This document shows positions 8,031-16,310 of a DNA stretch of 64,000 bases, piece by piece. A program made the translations under genes and the position numbers. Origin of the DNA: Aquibacillus saliphilus (GTDB taxonomy: Bacteria; Bacillota; Bacilli; Bacillales; Amphibacillaceae). The stretch is taken from assembly GCF_020404745.1 (NCBI RefSeq), contig NZ_JAIZAP010000004.1, forward strand, positions 160,151-224,150. The letters are read 5' to 3'. A model generated the notes under the pieces. It was given only the letters and a program-made list of their open reading frames with translations, did not search any database and had not been told where the DNA came from. The number at the start of each line of letters is the position of its first letter. Positions within the stretch are counted from its first letter, which is position 1.

Positions 8031-9638
8031 TTGACAGATAAAGTATTAGAAGATGACAAATTAAAAGACGAGGTTTATCCGTCTGAATCCTTTTTAACAG
8101 CGTTATTTTGGAAACACCCTGAATTTTATTTATATTATCCGGCAGATAAAGTGAGTGAAAGATCATTCGGTAATAAAGTATGGGGATTCTTCTTCCAACT
8201 TGGACGTTATGCACATCAAAGAAAATTACAAAACTTTGATGAAATAGCTATCTCTCAAGTCGTTAAAGAATATGGCTTAGAAAAGAAGTTTGAACAGTAC
8301 GGCGAATTTGATTTCATTAGTGAGAATATGGACTATGTTAAAGACAAAAAGGATAACTTTGAAAAGTATTACGAGGAAGTTAAGAAGTATAATCTTTTAA
8401 GAAGTTTAAGAGATGTATTTGGAGATAAAGTTTCTCAGAATACAGAAAAGTATAATTATAAAAAGATGAACAGGTTTCAAGTGCAAACATACTGGCAAGA
8501 TATTGTTAATGAGATTGCTATAACTAATGATGTTCCTATAAAAGAATATGATTTGTTTGATCCAGATGAAATGAGAGAAATGGTAAATGAATTAGATATT
8601 GAGTCTGATTTTGGAATGCCGATGTATAATTCAGACAAGTTAAACGAGATAATGCAAGGTTGGGGAGACAATACTTTAACAATTCTTTCAGGTTTCTCAG
8701 GTAATGGTAAATCATCGTTTTCTGTACATAGTTTAATAATAGGTTGCTTAGTTAACAAAGAGAAACTGTTAATTATGGGAAATGAAATGGGTGTTAGAGC
8801 ATATAGAAAACTTGCATTAATAACTATAATGGGTTCAAAAGATTTATATGAGAAAACAAATGGATTGAAAGGATTTGACCGTAAGAATATTAATAAAGGT
8901 GATTTTACAGACGAAGAAAAGGCACGTCTTCATGCAGCGATAACGTGGATTGAAGAAAACCTTGAAGGTGATAATGCCTTAGTCAAATTTGTACCACTTG
9001 ACGACTATACAATCGATCACGTTGAAATGGTTATGAGGCATTATGCTCATCGTAATTACAGAAAAATGATTTTAGATACAGCGAAACCCACTGAAGGGGG
9101 TGGTAATTTACCACGTTGGCAACGATTCACAGAGGATTTTGAACGGATTGGTTCTTTGATGGAGAAGGATACAGGATTAGACGTTTCATTGTTTGCAACT
9201 GTTCAAGCTGCAGATGAAGCAATTAGAATGAGATATTTAGATGAAAGATGTTTAGGCGATTCTAAGAAAATTAAAAACGTAGCTGACACAGTTCTTCATA
9301 TGCGTCCAGTTAGAACAGATGAGTTAGAAGGTGGCAAAAAAGCCATTGAAGTTTACGATTTCTTCCCCAAGGATATGCCAAAAGATAGAATAGAACGATT
9401 ACAAAAACAAGGTTGGGTAAATGACCCAGAGTTTAAATCAGATAACAAACCATATTGGAAGCTAAGGAGAAAATTGGATAAAGAAAGTGTTTACTATTTA
9501 ATATTTACATCAAAAAATCGACGTAATGAATCAAACCTTACGGGATTAGACGTGTTGGTTTTAAAAGTAAACTTTAATTCAAACAAATGGGATGAAATTG
9601 GTTGGACGAAAGATGTAGAAAGAGATACTAATTATTAA
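8031..9638 (+). CDS. DnaB-like replicative helicase
   Basis: The 535-residue protein has a RecA-fold ATPase from ~205: Walker A GFSGNGKSS (~224-232), EMGVRAYRKLALITIMG (~251-267) and MILDTAKP as Walker B. A DnaB-family motif follows at SLFATVQAADEA, with a basic C-terminus. The N-terminal ~190 residues replace the usual DnaB N-domain. It would unwind phage DNA 5'-3' and pair with the primase encoded next. TTG 8031 follows GAGGTGA. The gene lies between a zinc-finger protein and primase, with gaps of 12-20 bases, so one operon is likely. Confidence 0.8.
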   Translation: MTDKVLEDDKLKDEVYPSESFLTALFWKHPEFYLYYPADKVSERSFGNKVWGFFFQLGRYAHQRKLQNFDEIAISQVVKEYGLEKKFEQYGEFDFISENMDYVKDKKDNFEKYYEEVKKYNLLRSLRDVFGDKVSQNTEKYNYKKMNRFQVQTYWQDIVNEIAITNDVPIKEYDLFDPDEMREMVNELDIESDFGMPMYNSDKLNEIMQGWGDNTLTILSGFSGNGKSSFSVHSLIIGCLVNKEKLLIMGNEMGVRAYRKLALITIMGSKDLYEKTNGLKGFDRKNINKGDFTDEEKARLHAAITWIEENLEGDNALVKFVPLDDYTIDHVEMVMRHYAHRNYRKMILDTAKPTEGGGNLPRWQRFTEDFERIGSLMEKDTGLDVSLFATVQAADEAIRMRYLDERCLGDSKKIKNVADTVLHMRPVRTDELEGGKKAIEVYDFFPKDMPKDRIERLQKQGWVNDPEFKSDNKPYWKLRRKLDKESVYYLIFTSKNRRNESNLTGLDVLVLKVNFNSNKWDEIGWTKDVERDTNY

Positions 9639-9658
9639 GATATTTGGGGGAGGGTTGA

Positions 9659-10693
9659 TTGAACGAATTACAGGCTATAAAAGAGGAAATATTTAATCTT
9701 GGATTAGTTAAACCATTGTTAGAATCTGTTGGGTGTGACGAGGTAAAACAAAATGGAAATCGCATGGAAGGCACTAGACCAAATGGAGATAACAATAGAG
9801 CTTTTTCTGTTTACCTAGACGAACAATTGACTGCTAAAGTTTGGACAAGAGATGTTAAAACTGGTGATATCTATGATTTAATTAGCTATTTTAAATTTAA
9901 TAAAGACACACCTGAAGGAATGAAAACAAACCTCAACAAGTCTAAACAATACATAATCAATACGCTGAAACTTAAAGGTTTTAAAAATGTAAAAGAAGAC
10001 GGCACACCTGACTATAATTTCCACTTACGTAAACACAACAAGAAAAAGAAACTTCATGAACCAAATCCAACATTAGAAGAATCAGTTTTAAATGAATTCG
10101 TTAATTTGCCATTTGACAAATGGATCAGTGAAGATGGTATCGAATGGGAAACGCAAAAGGAATTTGAAATAGGGTTTGATATATTATCAGAGAGGGTTAC
10201 ATTCCCAGTTAGGAGCAAAGAGGGGAGTATAGTTGGGATTAGGGGTAGGGCAACGAGAATAGAAGATGAGCATAAAGCAAAATATCTTCCCATCTATTCA
10301 TTTTCTAAATCGAAAGAGTTATTTAATTTACATAGAGCGCTACCACATATAATTAAAACAAAAACTGTCATTGTCTTTGAAGCTGAGAAAAGCACAATGT
10401 TAGCACATCAATTTGGTCATAAGAACACCGTCGCTATTATGGGAAGTGATTTATCGGAAATACAAGCTACAATGTTAAAATCAATCTTTCCGAATCTTCG
10501 TATAGTTACAGGATTTGATAAGGATAAAACAATTAGTAAAACAAAAGAAATGGTATATGAATTAAGGGATTACGATAACTTATTTGGAATTTACGACACT
10601 GAGGATATCTTAATTGGAAAAGAAGCTCCTGTTGATCAAGGCAAAGATGTTTTCGAAAACCTATATTACAACCACTGTCACAGAATAAGTTAA
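9659..10693 (+). CDS. DnaG-like primase with Toprim domain, degenerate zinc finger
   Basis: The 344-residue protein has an N-terminal DnaG-type zinc-ribbon-like segment (~22-90, RPNGDNNRAFSVYL...GDIYDLISYF) that lacks the usual Cys/His ligands. A catalytic core follows (FPVRSKEGSIVGIRGRA, ~184-200). A Toprim domain completes it: VIVFEAEKSTML (~238-249) and IVTGFDKDKT (~280-289), holding the E and DxD metal residues. It would make RNA primers for the phage polymerase. TTG 9659 is 5 bases after GGGGGAGG. Loss of the zinc ligands is unusual for a primase and suggests template recognition through another protein. Confidence 0.75.
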   Translation: MNELQAIKEEIFNLGLVKPLLESVGCDEVKQNGNRMEGTRPNGDNNRAFSVYLDEQLTAKVWTRDVKTGDIYDLISYFKFNKDTPEGMKTNLNKSKQYIINTLKLKGFKNVKEDGTPDYNFHLRKHNKKKKLHEPNPTLEESVLNEFVNLPFDKWISEDGIEWETQKEFEIGFDILSERVTFPVRSKEGSIVGIRGRATRIEDEHKAKYLPIYSFSKSKELFNLHRALPHIIKTKTVIVFEAEKSTMLAHQFGHKNTVAIMGSDLSEIQATMLKSIFPNLRIVTGFDKDKTISKTKEMVYELRDYDNLFGIYDTEDILIGKEAPVDQGKDVFENLYYNHCHRIS

Positions 10694-10713
10694 CTTAAAA
10701 AGGAGTGGATGAC

Positions 10714-11394
10714 ATACCAGAAAAGTTCACTGACACTGATGATATATTAGGAAACAAGTATAATAAGTTCCTAGTTTTAGATTACGATGGATGGTATTCC
10801 AAAGGCAATCCTACAAATAAAAGGCACTACTATAAATGTTTATGTGATTGCGGAAATCCCAAGACTGTACAAAGAGGTCATTTAATTTCTGGAAGATCAA
10901 AAAATTGTGGCTGTGGTCGTTTAGAAACATTGTCAAAAGTTGGTAGGACTCATGGATTAACAAACACTAGAATTTATCATATTCATTTTGATATAAAAAG
11001 AAGGTGTTACAGCGAGAACAATCATGCTTACGAATACTACGGTGGAAGAGGTATAAAAGTATGTGATGAATGGACAAACAAAGAGAATGGATTTATCAAT
11101 TTTTATAATTGGTCTATGAAAAATGGATATAGTGATGATTTGACGGTTGATAGGATTGATTCAAATGGAGACTATGAACCTGAAAATTGTAGATGGGTAG
11201 ATAGACAAGTACAAGCAGAAAATACAAGACAAGCTGTTAAAGTAAATGCTATAGATACTGAAACAGGAGAGGAATTCAGCTTCCCTACCATAGCTAGTTG
11301 TAAAAGATTTACAGGTGCAGATCCAAAAACTATGAAGAGAAGCAATAATGGTCAAAGAACACGTGGTAAGTGGAGGTTTAAAATTAATTTATGA
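10714..11394 (+). CDS. Free-standing homing-endonuclease-like protein (ATA start)
   Basis: The ~226-residue protein has an N-terminal Cys cluster (KCLCDCGNPKT...SGRSKNCGCG, ~41-70) and a central HIHFDIKRRCYSENN...EYYGGRGIKVCDEW. Then comes DRIDSNGDYEPENCRW and a C-terminal NUMOD1-like helix-turn-helix (FPTIASCKRFTG). This is a common phage family thought to be HNH/VSR-like homing endonucleases. AAAAGGAG ends at 10705, overlapping the in-frame GTG 10705; ATA 10714 is spaced 8 bases, so it is preferred. It lies just downstream of the primase gene as an independent insertion. Confidence 0.65.
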   Translation: MPEKFTDTDDILGNKYNKFLVLDYDGWYSKGNPTNKRHYYKCLCDCGNPKTVQRGHLISGRSKNCGCGRLETLSKVGRTHGLTNTRIYHIHFDIKRRCYSENNHAYEYYGGRGIKVCDEWTNKENGFINFYNWSMKNGYSDDLTVDRIDSNGDYEPENCRWVDRQVQAENTRQAVKVNAIDTETGEEFSFPTIASCKRFTGADPKTMKRSNNGQRTRGKWRFKINL

Positions 11395-11396
11395 TT

Positions 11397-11420
11397 TATA
11401 TAAATAAAATTATAGTATAA
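11397..11420 (+). promoter_or_regulatory. Conserved phage promoter/operator element, copy 4
   Basis: TATATAAATAAAATTATAGT is followed by ATAA, 17 bases before the next gene start, right after the homing-endonuclease-like gene. Confidence 0.55.
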
Positions 11421-11436
11421 AAGGTGGTAGGTTAAA

Positions 11437-11598
11437 TTGGAAAAGTATCTAATGATATATCCAGATGGGCATTCGAAGCAACATGAAGTCCTAGACAAAC
11501 TTGAGTTTTACCATCTATTGTATGAAATTGATAACAATTATTCCCGATTATTAAAGTGGGATGTAGTTGAAGAAATATGGAACGAGGTGAAAACTTGA
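11437..11598 (+). CDS. Small phage protein, unknown function
   Basis: A 53-residue protein (MEKYLMIYPDGHSKQ...VVEEIWNEVKT) started by TTG 11437 behind AAGGTGG. It opens a four-gene run of very short genes and overlaps the next start by four bases. Confidence 0.5.
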   Translation: MEKYLMIYPDGHSKQHEVLDKLEFYHLLYEIDNNYSRLLKWDVVEEIWNEVKT

Positions 11599-11738
11599 TA
11601 CTGCTTCAATATATAAGCTATGTTTATGATTTAGTCGGTTGTAATTTTTGGTATATCAATTTTAAGGGGTCAGATATAGGTTTGTTTGATAACTGTTCAT
11701 GGGAATCATTTAAAAGGAATGAATACGGAGAGGGCTGA
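11595..11738 (+). CDS. Small phage protein, unknown function
   Basis: A 47-residue aromatic-rich protein (ILLQYISYVYDLVGCNFWYI...). GAGGTG at 11584-11589 serves either TTG 11595 (5 bases) or ATA 11598 (8 bases). The start overlaps the preceding stop. Confidence 0.45.
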   Translation: MILLQYISYVYDLVGCNFWYINFKGSDIGLFDNCSWESFKRNEYGEG

Positions 11739-11743
11739 GGACA

Positions 11744-11860
11744 ATGCGTGATTACTTCAAGTCTGTTGAGGGCTTGAGATTATTAGTTGTTTTGGGATGT
11801 TTGTCATTTTGGGGAGTATTTATTACTGTTGTCATTCAACTTGCTCAATTATTTAGATAG
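11744..11860 (+). CDS. Small single-span membrane protein
   Basis: A 38-residue protein with one hydrophobic helix (LLVVLGCLSFWGVFITVVI, ~13-31). ATG 11744 follows GAGG closely. Function unknown. Confidence 0.45.
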   Translation: MRDYFKSVEGLRLLVVLGCLSFWGVFITVVIQLAQLFR

Positions 11861-11871
11861 GGGATGTCAAA

Positions 11872-12045
11872 GTGGATTACAGAGATGAGAATTTAAGAAT
11901 ATTAAGTAAACATAATTACGGAATAGAAGAGTTGGATGTGCATGGTAAAAAAGGTGTCGATGTATATAATCAACATCATTTGTTTGTAGGAAGGTACGAC
12001 AACCACGAAGACTTATATAACAAACTTGTGTATAGATTTAAATAA
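11872..12045 (+). CDS. Small phage protein, unknown function
   Basis: A 57-residue protein (MDYRDENLRILSKHNYGIEELDVHG...) started by GTG 11872 behind GGGGATG. The pattern suggests a small α/β fold; no family is recognised. Confidence 0.45.
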   Translation: MDYRDENLRILSKHNYGIEELDVHGKKGVDVYNQHHLFVGRYDNHEDLYNKLVYRFK

Positions 12046-12064
12046 AACAAGGGGTGGGCGAAGG

Positions 12065-12385
12065 GTGAAATTTGAGGTTAATGACGAGGTTTATGTTGTA
12101 GAGTTTAACGATCATGGCAAAGTAATAGAATCGCTGTCGTCTAAGACATATAAGCAAGGAGAATGGAAATCATTATATAGACACAAAGTTAAATTTTCCT
12201 CAGGAGTTAAGATTTGGGTTGATGAAGAAGATTTATCATTTTATAACGAAAATATAACCGTCTCACTAGAAACGGAATTGATGTTACTGGATACATTGAT
12301 TGATAGTAGTTTAACAGATAAAGATAGAAAGTCATTCTATAGATATACAGATTTAAAAACTAAATTAGAAAAAGGCGGTGCTTGA
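12065..12385 (+). CDS. Small phage protein, unknown function
   Basis: A 106-residue β-rich protein (MKFEVNDEVYVVEFNDHGK...). GTG 12065 is chosen behind AGGGGTGG. An upstream in-frame ATG (12026) lies inside the preceding gene with no ribosome site. No recognised domain. Confidence 0.55.
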   Translation: MKFEVNDEVYVVEFNDHGKVIESLSSKTYKQGEWKSLYRHKVKFSSGVKIWVDEEDLSFYNENITVSLETELMLLDTLIDSSLTDKDRKSFYRYTDLKTKLEKGGA

Positions 12386-12596
12386 ATTGGTTTATGAGAT
12401 TAATAAATTAATAAACTCAAACATTTCGTCATTTAATAGGATAGGTTGGTTTCTCTATACGAGAGATTTAGAGAATGGTTTATCAGGAAATGACATTCAA
12501 TTGTTAATAGAATTATTGTTAGAAGAAGAGGTAGAAATTAACAATATGAGAGAAGAAGATAGAATTGAGCTAGCTAATAGTTGGATGGATGAATAA
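12378..12596 (+). CDS. Small acidic phage protein, unknown function
   Basis: A 69-72-residue acidic helical protein overlapping the previous gene by 8 bases. Start is GTG 12378 or TTG 12387; AAAGGCGG just upstream favours the latter. No family is recognised. Confidence 0.5.
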   Translation: MLELVYEINKLINSNISSFNRIGWFLYTRDLENGLSGNDIQLLIELLLEEEVEINNMREEDRIELANSWMDE

Positions 12597-12618
12597 CCTG
12601 ATAAAACTGCTCTTTTAG

Positions 12619-12644
12619 TTTATATAAATAAAATTATAGGATAA
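12619..12644 (+). promoter_or_regulatory. Conserved phage promoter/operator element, copy 5
   Basis: TTTATATAAATAAAATTATA is followed by GGATAAT, 14 bases before the C5 methyltransferase start. Its conserved spacer matches the other copies; no good -35 is present. Confidence 0.55.
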
Positions 12645-12658
12645 TAAGGAGGTAATTA

Positions 12659-13612
12659 ATGAATATATTATCTTTATTTGATGGAATATCATGTGGTAGG
12701 GTTGCTGTAGATAGAGCGAATATTCAAGTAGATAATTATTATGCTAGTGAAATAGAAAAACCAGCAATCGAATCAACCATGAGAAATTTTCCAGATACAG
12801 TACAATTAGGTGACATTAATCAACTAAATGAAGACTTTCTTGGAACTCTGCCTAAGATTGATATCGTTATGGGAGGGAGTCCGTGCCAAGGATTTAGCAG
12901 AAACGGAAAAGGATTGAATTTTGATGATCCCAGAAGCCAATTATTATTAAAGTTTATCGATATACTAAATTGGATTAAGGAAAATAATAATCCCAACGTT
13001 AATTTCCTACTTGAAAATGTAGTAATGAAACAAGAATGGCAAGATGTCGTTACTGAACGCATAGGTGTTAACCCTACAAACATTAACTCTTTCTTGGTGT
13101 CTGCACAAAAACGTCCAAGATTATATTGGACTAATATTGAAGTTAGTCAACCGATTGATAACAATATTAATCTAATAGATATATTGGAAGATAACGTATC
13201 TGATGATTATATAATTAGTGAAGAGTTAATGAAAAGTAAGCCAATTGAAATCAAGGGGAATATGATTGATCGATTTATAACGATGGACGGCAATCAAGTG
13301 ATTGTCAGAAACGCTACAAAACAAGGATATTTAATTGCTGAAGAAGGGGATAGCATTAATCTTTCAGTACCTAATTCCAATACTCGTAGAGGAAGAGTGG
13401 GGAAAGGAAAGTCAAACACACTAGACACACAATGTAATCAAGCTGTATTTATAGACGGTAAAATAAGAAGATTAACTTTAACTGAACTAGAAAGATTGCA
13501 AACATTACCAGATGGATTTACTGAAGGATTGAGCAATTCATCAAGAAAGAAAGCAATTGGCAATGGATGGACGGTGGATGTGATAGCTCATATTTTAAAA
13601 GGAATTCGATAA
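12659..13612 (+). CDS. C5-cytosine DNA methyltransferase
   Basis: The 317-residue enzyme has motif I (LSLFDGISCGRVA, ~4-16) and motif IV with the catalytic Cys (GGSPCQGFSRNGKG, ~71-84). It continues with the ENV motif (LLENVVMK), motif VIII (SAQKRPRLYW) and motif X (AIGNGWTVDVIAHIL, near the end). The short form resembles single-domain phage and DNMT3-like enzymes. It transfers methyl from SAM to cytosine C5; the target site is unknown. ATG 12659 follows AAGGAGG. With no cognate nuclease nearby, protection against host restriction is the likely role. Confidence 0.9.
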   Translation: MNILSLFDGISCGRVAVDRANIQVDNYYASEIEKPAIESTMRNFPDTVQLGDINQLNEDFLGTLPKIDIVMGGSPCQGFSRNGKGLNFDDPRSQLLLKFIDILNWIKENNNPNVNFLLENVVMKQEWQDVVTERIGVNPTNINSFLVSAQKRPRLYWTNIEVSQPIDNNINLIDILEDNVSDDYIISEELMKSKPIEIKGNMIDRFITMDGNQVIVRNATKQGYLIAEEGDSINLSVPNSNTRRGRVGKGKSNTLDTQCNQAVFIDGKIRRLTLTELERLQTLPDGFTEGLSNSSRKKAIGNGWTVDVIAHILKGIR

Positions 13613-13675
13613 AATGTTCGTTTTATTAAGTGTTAAATGTTGTCTAAAATTAAGTAAGAGAAAAGGAGAATGAAA

Positions 13676-13903
13676 ATGGAAAATATAAAAGTTAATCTGC
13701 ATAAGAAAGGTGCTCGTTTATTAAAAAGAGACACTGAAGGTCAATGGTTGTTAGACAGCAAAGAAATCGGGCAAGAGCAAGCTGTCTCTGAACTTGTTGA
13801 AGCCGTACAGGATTTAGGTGGATGGTGTCAAGTTGCAAAAGATGTTTTAGATAATGATGATTTCGATATGGTGCAAGAATCTTATAACTATCACGAAGAA
13901 TAA
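13676..13903 (+). CDS. Small phage protein, unknown function
   Basis: A 75-residue protein (MENIKVNLHKKGARLLKRDTEGQ...) with a helical acidic C-terminus. ATG 13676 is preferred over ATG 13670 because AAAGGAG ends at 13668. No family is recognised. Confidence 0.55.
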   Translation: MENIKVNLHKKGARLLKRDTEGQWLLDSKEIGQEQAVSELVEAVQDLGGWCQVAKDVLDNDDFDMVQESYNYHEE

Positions 13904-13948
13904 TTTATAGACTAATTAAACTGCCACTTAAAAGAAAGGGAGATGGAA

Positions 13949-14152
13949 ATGACATTGCGATATTCGCTTTTAACTCTAAAAGATAAACGTGAGAAACTGC
14001 GAGGAAAATTAAACGATATTGATGAAAGTGTTTATGAAAATAGACATCCAAAAGAAAATATTGAACGATTAAGAACAAAAATTAAAAACGACATTAGCGA
14101 CATAGACTACTCAATAGAAATCTTAGAAGAACATCATATGAATTATGAATAA
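13949..14152 (+). CDS. Small coiled-coil phage protein
   Basis: A 67-residue charged helical protein (MTLRYSLLTLKDKREKLRG...). ATG 13949 fits AAAGGGAG better than ATG 13943, which abuts it. The pattern suggests a two-helix coiled coil. Confidence 0.5.
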   Translation: MTLRYSLLTLKDKREKLRGKLNDIDESVYENRHPKENIERLRTKIKNDISDIDYSIEILEEHHMNYE

Positions 14153-14288
14153 GCAATACAACACATAAAAGGTTCATTTTACAAGGAAGGGATTGGAAAA
14201 GAAGAGGATTATGGAGATTAGAAATCCGTTACCTAAGTCGTAAAGTTTTTGTCGGGAAATACACAGTAAAGTTTTTTAATCATAAATA
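14153..14288 (+). other. Gap with a start-less open frame
   Basis: One frame (about 14191-14288) is open after AAGGAAGG and encodes GLWRLEIRYLSRKVFVGKYT..., which looks protein-like. It has no ATG, GTG, TTG or ATN codon near the ribosome site. It may be a decayed gene or chance; no other feature is seen here. Confidence 0.25.
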
Positions 14289-14289
14289 A

Positions 14290-14310
14290 ATATAAATAAA
14301 ATTATAATAA
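14290..14310 (+). promoter_or_regulatory. Conserved phage promoter/operator element, copy 6
   Basis: ATATAAATAAAATTATAATAA lies 16 bases before the next start, in the same orientation as the other copies. Confidence 0.55.
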
Positions 14311-14325
14311 AGAGGAGAATGATTA

Positions 14326-14553
14326 ATGTTAGAATCACGTAAAGAGAGAAGATTAGAAGCACGTCAAAATGGGACTGAGTTTGTACCACAGTATAACTCA
14401 GGAGTTAGATTTGATGGAAAAGGTAAAGAAATTAAAGTTGGCGGAAATCCTAAAACTTATAAGGAAATGTTGGGCGTTGGATACGAGAGATTTAATAATA
14501 AATTTGTTCAGTTTAAGGATAGTAAAAAAGGTGTGAAAGTTACATTCAGTTAA
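14326..14553 (+). CDS. Small basic phage protein, unknown function
   Basis: A 75-residue basic protein (MLESRKERRLEARQNGTEF...) with no recognised domain. ATG 14326 follows AGAGGAG. It opens a run of small genes after promoter element copy 6. Confidence 0.55.
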   Translation: MLESRKERRLEARQNGTEFVPQYNSGVRFDGKGKEIKVGGNPKTYKEMLGVGYERFNNKFVQFKDSKKGVKVTFS

Positions 14554-14584
14554 TGTTTTACTGAGGTTGGAAAGGAGAACATGG

Positions 14585-14881
14585 ATGGAAAAATATGAAA
14601 GGGTATATGATGAATTTTGGAAAGATATCGTAGAGGAGAACGGCAAAGTAAACTTAGACCAAATTAAAAGAGAACTTGCTGATTATCGCCAATTACTTAA
14701 TGACGTTCCCAAAGTTTATGAAGAAGTTTGTGGTTTATCTAAGGCTAATACTAGACCAGATTACGTTATAAATTATCTGAATGACCATTACATAGTGAAA
14801 GAATATGCCTTAGACGATTTAAAAGACTTTGTTGAGGATGGTTATATATCATGGGAAGATATTAAAGAGTATTTAACTTAA
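14585..14881 (+). CDS. Small acidic helical phage protein
   Basis: A 98-residue protein (MEKYERVYDEFWKDIVEENG...). ATG 14585 lies 8 bases after GGAAAGGAG. An in-frame TTG (14567) upstream of that site is unlikely. No family is recognised. Confidence 0.55.
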   Translation: MEKYERVYDEFWKDIVEENGKVNLDQIKRELADYRQLLNDVPKVYEEVCGLSKANTRPDYVINYLNDHYIVKEYALDDLKDFVEDGYISWEDIKEYLT

Positions 14882-14917
14882 AATTTGCCTTTTAAAAGGT
14901 GAGAAAGGGTGGATAAA

Positions 14918-15085
14918 ATGCTAAGGTATTGCTTAGGTCAGCACCTGTTTGAAGATGGCAATACTCCTATAACAAAGACATACTCTATAGATGAATTTAT
15001 CGAGGCAGTTAATGAGACTAGTAACGAGCAAGTAGTTTGTAAAGAATGTTGGGAAAATATAATGAAGGAAAATGAAACTAATTAA
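14918..15085 (+). CDS. Small Cys-containing phage protein
   Basis: A 55-residue protein with YCLGQH near the N-terminus and CKECWENI near the C-terminus; the spaced Cys/His residues could bind zinc. ATG 14918 follows AAAGGGTGG. Function unknown. Confidence 0.5.
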   Translation: MLRYCLGQHLFEDGNTPITKTYSIDEFIEAVNETSNEQVVCKECWENIMKENETN

Positions 15086-15117
15086 AACTTGCATTTTACA
15101 AGGAAGGGGAATGGTGA

Positions 15118-15264
15118 ATGACTGAGAAAGATCAGTATGAGTTAGAATTAGATAAAGTTAGAATACAAGAAGAGACGAAACGTGACTTGTATTCTAAGAT
15201 ATTTTGGATAGTATTCTGGTTTATGGTTATTACAGGATGCACCATTACTGAACTTTCATACTAA
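15118..15264 (+). CDS. Small tail-anchored membrane protein
   Basis: A 48-residue protein with a charged N-terminal half and a C-terminal hydrophobic helix (IFWIVFWFMVITGC, ~28-41). ATG 15118 follows AAGGAAGGGG. Function unknown. Confidence 0.5.
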   Translation: MTEKDQYELELDKVRIQEETKRDLYSKIFWIVFWFMVITGCTITELSY

Positions 15265-15314
15265 AGTTATTACAACTGAAAGAAATTCACGTTTTATAAG
15301 GAGAGAGATAACGA

Positions 15315-15503
15315 ATGGGTAAATTTTTAGACGTAAGATTAAACAAAATTCATGCCCGTGAGATATTAGATATGTTTGATGATTGGGATGAAGATTTTGT
15401 TAGTGAAGATCCTGGTTATCAAGACGGATATATAGGGGCAACTAAAGATATTTTATCAACATTGAATCTTAACAGAAGAGATATTGAAGATTTATTAAAG
15501 TAA
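15315..15503 (+). CDS. Small acidic phage protein
   Basis: A 62-residue acidic protein (MGKFLDVRLNKIHAREILDMF...) ending in helix RDIEDLLK. AAGGAGAGAG precedes ATG 15315. No family is recognised. Confidence 0.5.
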   Translation: MGKFLDVRLNKIHAREILDMFDDWDEDFVSEDPGYQDGYIGATKDILSTLNLNRRDIEDLLK

Positions 15504-15536
15504 ATGTGACATTTTATAAGGAAAGGAGGGATTAAA

Positions 15537-15791
15537 TTGATAACAACTATCATCTTTTTAATTTATTTATTAACAGTAGTGCTAAGTTATTTATTATTTA
15601 GAAAAGTATATGCTCTACACGGAGGTGATGCAGATTACATTCCTCATAGATTGACAATCATTTATATGTTTCTACCAATAATGAATATACTTTTATCATT
15701 CTCAATTTTATGTTCATCCTATATCGAGTTTTCTAAAAAGGAAAGGTTTCAAGATAGATTTGATTATAAAAAGTTTTATAAAATGAAATAA
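15537..15791 (+). CDS. Small two-span membrane protein
   Basis: An 84-residue protein with hydrophobic helices at ~1-21 and ~44-62 and a basic C-terminus. TTG 15537 lies 7 bases after AAAGGAGG. It adjoins a second membrane-protein gene; a shared envelope role is possible but unproven. Confidence 0.55.
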   Translation: MITTIIFLIYLLTVVLSYLLFRKVYALHGGDADYIPHRLTIIYMFLPIMNILLSFSILCSSYIEFSKKERFQDRFDYKKFYKMK

Positions 15792-15820
15792 ATTTTAAGT
15801 GTAAATAAGGGGATGATTTA

Positions 15821-16273
15821 TTGATATTTTTCACAATTATTATGTTAATGGTTGAAGTTTTCTTATTAGCATATGGCAAACCATTTAAACAAACTATGAT
15901 CGACTTAGGTGAAGAGTCTATTAAGAAAGCTAAGGTTGGTGCAGACAATTATAGACCAAGTATAGACTTAGGATTACCATCACTCGGATTAATATTAACT
16001 ATGGTATCAACGTTAGTATTTGATTTGCTCTACCTTTCATTAGCATTTGGGCATGACCCATTAGCTTATCCAACGTTGTCATTACTAGGACTATACGTAT
16101 TGTCTATAATTGCAGCCGTAATAAAAGGTAAAATAAAGCCTGATTTAACAACTGATTCTGGAATACATAAATATAGGAATAAGTTGAAAAGTGGACGAAG
16201 CTTTATAAGTATAGCGTCAATATTAATTTGGATTGCCTATTATGTATATATGCTATATGTGTTAATAGTATAA
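15821..16273 (+). CDS. Four-span phage membrane protein
   Basis: A 150-residue protein with about four hydrophobic segments (~1-17, ~52-72, ~84-104, ~128-150) and no recognised family. TTG 15821 follows AAGGGGA. It probably sits in the host membrane with the product of the gene just upstream. Confidence 0.55.
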   Translation: MIFFTIIMLMVEVFLLAYGKPFKQTMIDLGEESIKKAKVGADNYRPSIDLGLPSLGLILTMVSTLVFDLLYLSLAFGHDPLAYPTLSLLGLYVLSIIAAVIKGKIKPDLTTDSGIHKYRNKLKSGRSFISIASILIWIAYYVYMLYVLIV

Positions 16274-16310
16274 ATAAAAGAAGGCTTTTAAAAGGAAGGA
16301 GAGTGGTTAA

